A stretch of 64,000 bases of DNA from Owenia fusiformis (lineage: Eukaryota > Annelida > Polychaeta > Sabellida > Oweniidae), in NCBI GenBank assembly GCA_903813345.2, contig CAIIXF020000004.1, forward strand, positions 19,690,477 through 19,754,476. The letters run 5' to 3'. The position numbers and the translations under genes were made by a program. The stretch's first letter is position 1. Each line of letters begins with the position of its first letter. Of the stretch, positions 37,880-48,400 are shown piece by piece. The notes under the pieces were generated by a model. The model was not told where the DNA came from and searched no databases. It saw only the letters and a list, made by a program, of their open reading frames with translations.

Positions 37880-38370
37880 ATCTGAAGCTTATGGTATGAG
37901 GTTCCATATCCATCCGCCAAAAGGTATGACCCCTATATAGATCATTTAAAAACCTGTGGTATCGTTCTAAATAACCCATAGTTGGCTTCTAGGGTACCTA
38001 GTATGCCACTATTTGGTATCAAAATAAAGAGGAGTTCAACTTTCATTTGAATTACGAAAATAGCGATGTAGGTCAAAATAGTTCCGAACCGGTGAGCATG
38101 TTTACTACGCGTTTGCCCGTCATATCAGAATTGAGGAAGTGGTAGCAAACGCGAGTTACAATAAACGGACGCTGATATCTCAAAAAGTAACCGGACTCCC
38201 TATAATTTGATGTAGGTCAATCGAACCCCTATATGGACAGGTGCATTTTGATATATAACACTATGGTGGGTAAGCGTTTTATAGTTGATCACGAACGCCA
38301 TATGTGCAAAGTATTGTTATGAATTTTCGAATTTGGTGTTGGATTACGGTACTCATACCTTATAGCACAA
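37880..38370. repeat. Dispersed repeat, copy 1 (inverted copy at 58436-58905)
   Basis: About 470 bp, with GGTTCCATATCCATCCGCC, CATCGCTATTTTCGT-type, ACGCGTTTGCCCGTCATATC and AATTTGGTGTTGGATTACGG. The copy at 58436-58905 is in the opposite orientation and about 90% identical by eye. A third copy begins at the right window edge (63955-64000). Confidence 0.85.
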
Positions 38371-38736
38371 TTTTTGATGCATTTGGCTCCCTTAGTTAAT
38401 GGCCACGATTCCATCTCGCATGAGAGAGCTACCAAACGCAAAGTAAACAGTGATATATTCGAAATGAGATATTTCTCCTGTGCCATGGCGTAGTAAGGGT
38501 AGAGAGTGACGGGGGCAAAAGCATCCCCTCCCCTAACTGTATATATCGACCCATTAGATAGAACAAGAAAAGAGCTTTAAAATGTTTTATAATTGAAGCT
38601 TGTAGGACAATTTTGATGGAAGTTGAATCAATTTTTGTCGAAATAAATTATGGCTCACTACAAGTTAATGCCTGTACGATTCCATACTGCAAAAGAAGCA
38701 CTATGCCCCCCCCCCTCAAAAGAAAAAAAGAAGATC

Positions 38737-38809
38737 TTGCCGGGATTCGAACTCGGGACCGAGTGTGTTCGAGTCGTGCTCGCTAACCACTAGACTACCA
38801 GTGATAAGG
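38737..38809 (-). pseudogene. tRNA-like sequence, probably a pseudogene or SINE head
   Basis: On the - strand GGTAGTCTAGTGGTTAGCG resembles a D arm/A box, and CCGAGTTCGAATCCCGGC is a good T arm/B box. The middle does not form a clean anticodon stem, so I assign no isotype. Confidence 0.5.
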
Positions 38810-40149
38810 TTTTTTCTAAAAGTAAAAGTAGTGGATTTATTTATGAAATTGTCGGCTCTCTAGCAAAAACACGTAGCAGCCACTTGCGTACTAGTATGTA
38901 TCCAACAGACTGACTAGAAGTCAGTCTGTTATGATGTACTACTTTCCTGTGGAAATTGCAGTGAAATTTTTTGCACAAAATTATCAATTAGAGGAACCAT
39001 TTCTTCAATAAAATAAACATTACAAAATTTCAATTAAATAGCAAGGTACAATTAAATGCAATAAAAAGTAACCCAGCATATTGTCAAGTGGAAATAAAGC
39101 TAGTTGAAGTAACAAATGAGCAAATTAATTTTACCAATCGGCCATTTTGAATAGCACTTCCTATGTAAACAAATATTTCATATTACCAAACTTTAATATA
39201 GGTGCCTTATAGTCTGAATATAATTCAGACTAAATAGGATATAGTCTAACTTGCGTACCGACAATTGTCGGTTCTCTATCTGGCACTACTAGTTGACGAT
39301 AGAGCGCCGACAATTGTCGGTACCCAAGCAAATACCCCTGGACAGTCTCCAGTACCGACAATTGTCGGTCCTGGAGCCACTCCGTTTATTAAAAGGAACG
39401 TTTTGAAAGGTGGTCACTTTTTGGTATATTTTCCAATTTAGTGACGCATCTTCTTAAATTATTCTTTGAGCCTATGATATCCTACTACAAAACGATCTAG
39501 CGAACATCTTTGCACAAATGTGAGGTTATTTCGAGGGCCTTTTGACCATCCGATTTTCTCAAAAAATAGAGAAGCTGAGATATATAGCTGGTTGTACAGT
39601 AATAATCGAATATAGACCTCTTCAAACATTTCACTGCTCCTTACAATATTTCAAGAAAGAATAGTAAATTAAATCATAGTTACTTTACCTTTATAATCGT
39701 AAAAATAAACAAATACTGTGGAAACTACATAACCGGAAGTATAATGGCGGGATGTGTCTGCGCACGCGCAAAGGGCCCCACAAAAACAAAATTAAAAACT
39801 CCTGAACGAATTTTTAAAATATAATATTTCAGTTGAACGCAATATCTATGAAAACATTATTCCTCAATAACTTTCGAGACATGCTATAAAAACGTGGTAA
39901 AAAGTATATACTTCAAAAACTGTGAGATATTAAGATACAAAATTCAATTTAATAATGACTCCGTTTTAGAAACCAGTTGCTCATCTAGGCCGACCTATAA
40001 AAATATTCGAAAATCGGAAAAACAATCACACAAATTTGTTTCTCTAAAACATACGATCGGGAATCGTTTTCAAACAAATCTTAATATGTGCACTGTACAC
40101 TGACTCCTTTTGGGCAAGTAAGTATCAAATGTTTTATTCTTTCTTGGTT

Positions 40150-41150
40150 TCCTTCTCCAGGCCTGTCAACTTGGGAACACCTAACATGAGTGACTTGGAA
40201 ATGTTGAACATCTCCCCTCAAAATTTGGACACCTTGGTCCAAATCTGGACACCTTGATCCAAATTTTGAACACCTTGGTTTAAATTTTACTACATCTTGC
40301 CAAATTTTGAACACCTCAAATTTTTCGCGGTCGCTACGCTCGCGTTTCAAACATCCGTCAACGGGGGGGGGGGGGGGGGGGGGGGTAGCTACGAAAAATT
40401 TCGAACGGAATGCGTGACATATACGTAATTCGCGTGAAAAGTCCGAACGAAATGCGTACATTTTTTTCCGGCGTTCGTATTTTTGCTGTGTAGACGATCT
40501 TTTTTAGAAATTTTTCTACACAAATATTTTTGCTTGACATTTACCAGGTAAAATGCGTATTTGCGTGACATTTTCTGTCACGCAAAAATAACTGGCGTGA
40601 CTTCAAATTCTTCAGCAAATGCGTGACAAATACGCAAATTGCGGGACAGTTGACAGGCCTGCCTTCTCTCATCTCTGCAAGGCTGTCAACTTGGGACCAT
40701 CTAACATTGAGTGACTTCCAAATGTTGAACACCTTGCCTTCAGCTTCAGTGAACACTGGCAGATATTGGGACACCTAAAATTTTTCCAGCTAGCTATCGC
40801 TTGCTGTTCAGATCCGTCAACGGGGGGGGGGGTGTAGGTGTGAATATTTTCGAAACAAATGCGTGATTTATACACATATTTGTACCAAATGCGTGACATA
40901 AATGGCAATCGCGTGCAAAGACCGAATGGAATGCGTTCGCTTTTTTTCGCCTTTCGGTATTTTACCGTGTCGGCATTTCACAAAAAAAGATTTTTAAAAT
41001 TTCAACAAAATGCGTGATTTGCGTGATATTTGATCATAAAAATGCGTGATTTGCATGATATTTGATCATGCACGCTAATTTGATGCGTGATTTCTATTTT
41101 CCCAGCAAATGCGTGACAATCACGCCTAATGCGTGAGGGTTGACAGGGCA
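40150..41150. repeat. Two diverged tandem copies of a repeat containing long G runs
   Basis: Copy 1 (about 40160-40670) and copy 2 (about 40680-41150) both start TGTCAACTTGGGA and go through CTAACAT-GAGTGACTT, AAATGTTGAACA and ATCCGTCAACG. A G run follows (23 G at 40363-40385; 10 G near 40822), then many GCGTGACA or GCGTGATTT motifs and a TTGACAGG end. The same GCGGGACA-type motif appears at 60040-60120 and 63150-63800. The short ORFs here come from the repeats. Confidence 0.75.
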
Positions 41151-41359
41151 GTCTCTGTAAGACTCACAGAAACTTTGTACAGTGGGGAACATAAAGAATT
41201 ACTATTGGGCGAAGGCACAGTCAGCACTATCAATGGTACCTTTAGTAATATAAGAGAAAAGTCCGAAAGGTCTTTGTCACAATATTTACCGATCCATCCA
41301 TTTCTTCCAATACGCATGCGCAGCCTGATTTCAAAAATAAGGCCGTGACTGGAGAGTCT

Positions 41360-41460
41360 AACATTTTAGGCTCTTTAGCATTTTGGTAACCAATTTGGCT
41401 AAAGAGCCTTAAATTTAAGGCTCTTTAGCATTTTGATTGCCAATTTTGCTAGAGAGCCAG
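41360..41460. repeat. Paired inverted repeats GGCTCTTTAGC / GCTAAAGAGCC
   Basis: GGCTCTTTAGCATTTTG, GGCTAAAGAGCC, GGCTCTTTAGCATTTTG and GCTAGAGAGCC follow each other, forming two adjacent hairpins that are tandem copies. Confidence 0.8.
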
Positions 41461-42395
41461 CCTTAGAGGAATTCTAAGCGACGGAAATGACAAAATATTG
41501 CTTCTGGGACGAGATCAAACGACTTTGACATATTTTTACCCAACCTATTTTGTAATTTAACAATCAACACAAATTAACATACTATATTTAAGCAGATACC
41601 GAAGATATTCATAAAAACATATTTTTTGATCGATAAACTCACCGATTATTAAACCGGAAGTGTCTTCTCTGCGGTCCACGAAGAAAACAAAGAAGAAAAC
41701 ATACAAAGATTTTAGTCATTTCAATTTTGCCGTGGATTTAATGACAAATAGGAACTTAAAATTTTGAAGTAGATATTCACATATTCAATTGTTGAGGTGA
41801 TTTTGGAGCCCCATTACGCCGCAAGGAGGATTGGCTCCCAGAATGCAACATGACACGTGCCAGGTTTCAAAATGTCATTTCGCCATTTCGAAACCTCCCT
41901 TGTACGATCACCGGGCGTGACTTTGGTCCAAAGCCTTCTCTATATTCCGGCTTTGAGTGATTGTTATCAGTCACCCTGATATTCAATATTTGTAAATCAT
42001 GGTGGCACACGCACAGTTGTTATAGCACAATTATATGAAACATACCTTTATGTGCATATTTGCAGAATATCAGCTTATATTCCCGTTCTAATCGATTGTT
42101 ATATATACTTTAATTTAGCGAAGTGGAATTTCATTTCAAATTGGCCTCCATTTTCTGCTGAGGGAGCTGTATAAATGGCGGATCTGTTGAGTTTGAGGTT
42201 CTTTCAAAAAGAAATTTTGAAATATCTTGATCCAGACAAGCAATGCTTCAACTTAAATATGATTAATATTCTTATAAATATTTATAAGAATTATTAAATT
42301 ATATAATCTATATAATCTCATGTAATCTATGCACGTGCGTGTGACACTTTTTCTAGATTTCTATACAAAATCAATGAAGTTACATCTAGCTGTAA

Positions 42396-42515
42396 GCTAG
42401 AGACTCAAGTAATACTCACCTTACTCGAGTCTCTAGCTAACACATGCCTTCATACTTTTTTGTACCAGAAAATAACATGTGCAGGTATAGCAATTTTTTA
42501 CCAAAATGTTATTTA
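42396..42515. repeat. Hairpin plus solo arm of the TTAA-type MITE
   Basis: AGCTAGAGACTC (42396-42407) is exactly inverted at 42427-42438. It is followed by CATGCCTTCATACTTTTTTG, ACCAGAAAATAACATGTGC and AGGTATAGCAATTTTTTACC, which is one arm of the element at 60354-60757. Confidence 0.7.
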
Positions 42516-42748
42516 TATAACAAAACATATGAATTAAAAATAAATTGTGTTGTCTGAGTTTTAGTGATTTATGGAAAAAAGCATTAAGCAGAATAATCTT
42601 GTGATCGCACCCTATGAGTAGGGTCATCTTTAGTATGTATAACCTATGTGTATTTAAATGTGAAAGATCAACAACATAAATTAATTTATTGTATTAATTA
42701 ACTTATCTCATTGAATTTTCAGGAAAAAACTGTTGCACATTGGTAGAA

Positions 42749-43234
42749 ATGGATTTACGGAAGTGTGGAATACGATTTGATTCCCCAGCTATTGTCATCA
42801 CATATATCAAAAAGGATTCTGGGAAATTACATCGCAGGACAATGCCATTACGGAATTTCAATAAACATTCAAATATTAAAAAGACAACTGAAGAATTGAA
42901 AAACAACCCCCGTCATAAGCAGTACCTCGAAAAAATAAGTATAATTCAGTTGGAAAAACTCATTGGAATTATACAAGATAAATTAAAAGGAATATCTCTA
43001 AAGAAAAGTTTAGAAACACACAAACAGCTGGAAACTGTTGATCCTTCTGAAGACCTCAATAAGGTTGATGATGAAACTTTGCGCATCAAAAAAGCTGTAA
43101 TGGATACAACTTTTGAGAAAAATCGAAAAAAAGCTGATGACCCTGATTTTCAATATGATCTTGAGGTTGATTTTGAGAAAGATAATGCCATGGAAACTAT
43201 TGAGTGGGATGATGAATCAGACCCAGACTTTTAA
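42749..43234 (+). CDS. CEP19: CEP19, centrosomal protein of 19 kDa
   Basis: A single coding exon of 161 residues, close to the roughly 163 of human CEP19. Diagnostic stretches: KCGIRFDSPAIVITYI, RRTMPLRNFNKHS, LKNNPRHKQYLEKISIIQLE, DPSEDLNKVDDETL, FEKNRKKADDPDFQYDLEV. It ends acidic (WDDESDPDF). I chose the ATG at 42749 over the upstream TTG-started frame because MDLRKCGIRF lines up with the human start. A TTTTCAG acceptor at 42716-42722 places the start in a second exon, preceded by a 5' noncoding exon, perhaps near 42177 where ATGGCGGATCTG occurs. CEP19 sits on mother-centriole appendages and at the ciliary base, where it recruits RABL2 and helps load IFT-B. Low-complexity TE sequence separates it from EMSY. 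Confidence 0.95.
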   Translation: MDLRKCGIRFDSPAIVITYIKKDSGKLHRRTMPLRNFNKHSNIKKTTEELKNNPRHKQYLEKISIIQLEKLIGIIQDKLKGISLKKSLETHKQLETVDPSEDLNKVDDETLRIKKAVMDTTFEKNRKKADDPDFQYDLEVDFEKDNAMETIEWDDESDPDF

Positions 43235-43326
43235 TAAGTTGCATACAACAATTCAGTGCTTATGTTTTAAATCAATTTAATCCTGACCTGGACAGTTTTG
43301 TTCCTTTTAGCATTTTTTGAGAATGA

Positions 43327-43332
43327 AATAAA
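43327..43332 (+). terminator. CEP19 polyadenylation signal
   Basis: AATAAA lies 93 bases after the stop codon in a T-rich 3' UTR. Confidence 0.65.
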
Positions 43333-43407
43333 ATATCTTTCCGAAGCTTGTTTGAACAAAATAGCATATACAACATTTTCTTAGACTTCCTAATATTATT
43401 ATAGTTG

Positions 43408-44000
43408 TACAAAGGAAATTTTGGTTGATTTAACAAAAAGTATTCAAAAAATTAAAACAAAAACCCCCGAAATAGACAAAAACTAAGATAAACCTTTAAT
43501 TTCATTAACAAGATACTTTTTTAAATCAACCAAACTTTCCTTTGTGTAATTTCAATATTGAGGGACATAAACATCATAAATGAAATAAAATGCTATAAGC
43601 AAACTAGCTTGTAAACACTATGATTTTTAGATACGATCTGGCAAAATGTCTTTGAACTCTTGTGCAATGATTCAAACATCATACAGTTTAATTAAGACTC
43701 TATCTATCTGGAAATCCAGTGGTGTTGAGCAATTTAATCAAATTAACTTCTCTTAACTTTTTAGACATATCAAGATGATCCTTTTAGCTTGTCATTGCTG
43801 ACTACATTTTAAATGGTACTACCGCTACAATTACATACTTTGCTCAATTTTTCTCAATGGCAGTCTCCTATTTACATACTTCTACTTAATTTGGCAGATG
43901 TTTTCATTTGACAAATTGTTAAAGTTTGCCTAATTAAGTCACCCTCAATTTCCCAGTAATTTTGGTACCAAATTAAGTAGAAGTACAGTACTTGGCTTAA
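43408..44000. repeat. Two small foldback sequences downstream of CEP19
   Basis: At 43410-43545, ACAAAGGAAATTTTGGTTGA is inverted as TCAACCAAACTTTCCTTTGT. At about 43879-43985, CTTCTACTTAATTTGG is inverted as CCAAATTAAGTAGAAG. The rest of 43335-44343 shows no gene. Confidence 0.75.
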
Positions 44001-44343
44001 ATTACACTATAAACAAGGCATTAACATGCAAAATGTCACCACCTGCCATTTGTAACAGATGTAGATCGCCTAATGCTGACTGCCAAACACACAAAAAAAG
44101 TTGGGAGACTATAATAATATGTCACCACTTCTGGAGGTGACATAAAAAACATGAAATGTGTAGGTTCAGTGATGGTGACACTGATATTGAAATTTAATTT
44201 CAATAAAACATTTTCAATTTAGATGTCTACTTAATATAAATTGTTAAGGACAAAGGGTAAAAAGCTTGGTGAGACGTTTTATTAAAACTAGTTGTGATTA
44301 TGTAAATCCTATTACATTATGGTTTAACAACAATATGACATAC

Positions 44344-44630
44344 ATTGGTGTTGTTGCATCATTGCTCAAATCTAGATGGGTGTTTTTGCATCTTCGGTTT
44401 GGTGTTGTTGCATCAATAGTGAGGAACTAAAACCGTGAATTAATCGCTTTTCGATGATGCTACATGTATACAAATGACAGTTATTTGAAATATAGATCGT
44501 GCACTAACTGCACGTATTTGGTTATTGAGAAATTCGTCTTAGAAATGGGTTTAAATTGAGAAAACAAAATACATTACGAAAATCTATTACCGGAAGGCTG
44601 GCCATCTTGATGCAACAACAAAGTGCTTTA
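44344..44630. mobile_element. Truncated right end of the CACTGGGG-type TIR element
   Basis: From GGTGTTGTTGCATCATTGC to TGGCCATCTTGATGCAACAA it matches 8063-8335 of the element at 6028-8368 with some 10% differences, but breaks off before the CACTGGGG tip. No inverted partner is seen nearby. Confidence 0.8.
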
Positions 44631-44780
44631 AGACTAATGTTGATTTTTAGTGACAAGGCATCTTGGTGATTTACCAAGGTGCTTTTCTAAAGTTGGGTTA
44701 AACCCTTAGGCACTTTCTTAAAACACAGTGTAATTCAAGTAATTGTCTTGGTTAACTTAGTGTGACAAAAAGCACATTGA

Positions 44781-44786
44781 TTTATT
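44781..44786 (-). terminator. Candidate polyadenylation signal of the AKAP-like gene
   Basis: TTTATT on the + strand (AATAAA on the - strand), about 600 bases past the stop codon and beyond the C-terminal repeat array. Other hexamers nearby could serve instead. Confidence 0.3.
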
Positions 44787-45155
44787 ACACTCCACACATG
44801 GATACATGTAAGACGAGGACACAAACATGGACAACATGTCCGGCCCCACCAATGGCTGATCCTATACAGATTTTTCATCTTAAATGCCTGACATTAATCA
44901 GTTGAAGTGACAAGATTTTAGGATGAAAAATCCAAAATTCCAAATTTGTTCACATAACAAGCAACTTCATATTGATAATGGCAAAGTTACATTTAAATTA
45001 GAAAACTGGAAGAAAATAACTGTCTGCATTTATGTTAATGATTCCTTTGTCCAATATAAGTTTAACAGAGGTATAGTCATACATAGAGAGCAACTTGGGA
45101 CAATACAGAACACGTGGTTGTTAACATCTACCATGATTTGTCCATTAGTTCAATG

Positions 45156-45452
45156 AAACATCACTCTTTCCTCAATTGAATTATAAGGTTATCCAAGGGC
45201 CTAATGTCTTTACTCTTTCCTCAATTGAATTATAAGGTCATCCAGGGTCTAATGTCTATGCTTTCCTCAATTGAATTATAAGGTCATCCAGGGGTCTAAT
45301 GTCTTTACTCTTTCCTCAATTGAATTATAAGGTCATCCAGGGGCCTAATGTCTACTCTTTCCTCAATTGAATTATAAGATCATCTAGTGGCCTAATGTCT
45401 TTACTCTTTCCTCAATTGAATTATAAGGTCATCTAGGGGCCTAATGTCTTTG
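45156..45452 (-). repeat. 46-49 bp tandem repeat of the AKAP-like gene's last codons and stop
   Basis: Six copies of CTCAATTGAATTATAAGG start at 45171, 45220, 45266, 45315, 45362 and 45411 on the + strand. The right-most copy is coding on the - strand (DIRPLDDLIIQLRKE, then TAA at 45401-45403). The other five lie in the 3' UTR and keep most of the coding-like sequence. Confidence 0.93.
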
Positions 45453-48400
45453 ACAACACCACAATTGAGGTCTTCCTGGGCCCTCCTGTACAGCAAGCAG
45501 ATGAATGCCGCCAAATCTCCCACAGTCCATTGTTTTTCTTCTACCAGGGCACTCACAGTATGCATCTACAACAAGCAACAATGCTGTACAACTGGGGGTT
45601 TGAGAATGGCTGATACATGCAGATACTGCCTAATGAGTTTAAATGGGGAAGAACATGGTTTTATTGGACATTATTTCATCAAAATCCTGAACACCTCTAA
45701 TACTATAATAATATAATTTGGTGAATTCAAGAAATGAAGTTGTAGAACTTATTTTCTAAAGTCAAAAATCAATTAATTTGATACAACATAAATTCATTAT
45801 TAATAGAAACAATGTTGCTGCAATTTAATTAAAATTATAAATTAAGAAATCAACATTAACTACTCTTATACCTGTGAGAGAAATTCGTTATCACAGGTGT
45901 TCAAACATAGTGTGGAAATATCACAATAGGAGGCACTGATCCATTGAATGATAGCACATAGTTGGGAATCTCCCATCAGGTGGACACTCACTGACCTCGG
46001 ACACTGCAACAAGTCAAGTCAACTTAAAATATTATTAACATAAAAGACTAGTACTGTTGATAAGTTTATAAATTCATTGATTCTCTAGTATTCCTATGTG
46101 ATGCGTACATGTATTTTGTATGAACAAGTTTTTAACATCTACTGAATTTAGGTTGATTTAATTTTAATTTTCCAAATATATATATTTGGTGGCTATTTTT
46201 GGTGGATCGGGACAATGTTAAATTTCAATGTTTCAGAAGCAGACTGACATGTCAAAAGAACCAGAATTTTGAAGAATGTATTAATGTTTATATACAAATT
46301 GTCATCTCAGTAATATGAATCTTATAAATGATCCTTTCTTAGTTCTTTCTCCAAAACCTTGGAGAAAACAAATACTTAGCTTTGCTGTTTTTCCCAGTGA
46401 AAGACACCGAAATATATTCCTAAAATCCCTAAATGCCATTGTGGCAAAAATTCCAGGAGATTTATCTTGAATTTTGACAAAGATGTGAACTTGGTGAGTT
46501 GGTTACACAAATTAGCCAGAATAAAGTGGGTGCCAAATTAAGCCAAGTTTATGTAGCTGCCTATAAAAGCCATTTGTATACTTCCACTCACCAAATGGCA
46601 AATGCTTTGCATAATCAGAATAATATAATTATTAATATAATAATATAACATAATAATTAACATGATTATAATGAGCAATCAAATTAGACTGATGCATGGA
46701 TGAGGAAAGTGTTTTTTCTTAATACCTGCAAATGGTTCCCAGAGATCCTTGCCTTAACATCCAGGTATGCTCCATCTATGATGTTTCTACTGAGCATGGT
46801 AGAATAGGACGTCACAGTGTCAGGGTAGGCAATACAGTCAAAGTACTCTTCCAAGTCACTGCCAGCTTCTGCTAGATCTGAGGGGCTTACAGACACTATA
46901 TCAAGGGCTTGCTGAATAGCATTTTGCACAATACAGTCAGCAAATAAAAGCATCTGTGCTGATATGGTTGAATCTTTGTCATAGCTTACATGGTCAGTTT
47001 TGGCACATGGGACTGAGGGGTGTGTGATGTCGTAAATAACAGTTTGAAGTGTATCGAACACCAAATCATCACAATGAGTCTCCAGTTCTGGGGTAACTTT
47101 GAGTCTGGTCATGTGATGAATATTTCTAGGGTTTATATGAAACTTTGGTATGTGTAAAGTAATACCACCTGTGGAATTTAAGGTCCCTGCCCCTTTAGAC
47201 TTTTCGTGTTTTAATGCCAATGAGCACCAACTGCTGCTTAATTTTGTTGAGTCATTGTTTTGATCATGGTGACTTCTCATATACTGGCTACTATCAAAGC
47301 TCCCTCTTTTGGCCAAATAATCTGAAGTGTCAGGATGTAGATCAACATGCAGACACTGTTGAAACATACTGAGGGAGGGCAAATTCGGATTACTTTGAAC
47401 CAACTCATCTGCGAATGCTGATAAGGTACTATCTTGAAAGCTGTTTGAAGCACGACGGGTGGTATCCTCATATGATGCCCTCCTAGCAAGATCTACAGCA
47501 AATTTGCCCAAATTTGTATCACCACTAGATGGCACTGAGAGTGTTGGCATTGGTGACTCCCTTAAGAATTCTTCTTCAAAGTACTGCTCATCTGGTGTCA
47601 AAGATCTTGATGTTTCAATAATGTGTATTGGGTTACTCATTCTGAGTTCTATATCTAATAGTGCATCATGCATGATATCACTGGATACAAGTTCAGCATA
47701 ATTCGCTAATTTTATGCCAGAGTCTATCACTTGCTCAGACAAAGTCTCACTTATATTGTTGCACTTATAATCAGTGGTCTGCTGCAAAAGTATTTTGAGA
47801 TCATCAGACATGTTTGTATGTGGATGCTTAAGATAAGACTTGATCTCTTCCAGAGCAGACTGAATTACCTGTGTCACAATTAATGTCGCATAATCCTCTA
47901 TTCTACTGGCATTGGGGTCAATACTCTGGGATGAGGGTTGTGGTTCTAGCGATTTGGACTGAGGTCCTATAGGCGAGGAATGGGTTAAAGTCAGTTGCAA
48001 ATTATATTCAGGGGGTAAAGGTTGAAATCCAATAGGCTGAAGTTGGGGTCCTGGAGGTTGAAATTGACATAGTGCTTCACTGAAACCAGCATCAACTAAG
48101 CAGTCAACATATGACTTAACATTCTCAAGAAATATCTTATGATCATCACTTTGCTCAATAGGTGGGGTGATATGGTAATACATTTCTTCACAAGGTGGTG
48201 CCACTGAATTAGGATCTTCTGTGAATTGCTGGTAAACTTGGTGTAGGATAAAATCAGCTGAGTTGGAGGCAAAATCTAAAATCTGAAGATTTTCTTGAAT
48301 TTCAAGATTGCTTTGAAATTCAGAATTTTGGATTTGATATTTTGGTAAATATTGAACCAATGAGTACTTCTCATCTATATTATTGTCTGGTTCCCCTCCA

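Larger units (their letters stand above)
37428..39372. mobile_element. Putative element with ACCGACAATTGTCGGT clusters at both ends
   Basis: The 16-bp perfect palindrome ACCGACAATTGTCGGT occurs at 39257-39272 and 39354-39369, with 14 bp of it at 39307-39320. Half-sites (GACCGACAAAT, ATTGTCGGTAC) recur at 37430-37545. Each cluster includes CTCTAG or GCTAGAGGACCG. The interior contains a dispersed repeat (37880-38370) and a tRNA-like sequence. No ORF is recognised. Confidence 0.45.

Noticed and set aside
42740-42748. TTG-initiated extension of CEP19 by three codons
   Set aside because: The ATG at 42749 matches the family start, and the bases before it are probably 5' UTR after a splice acceptor.
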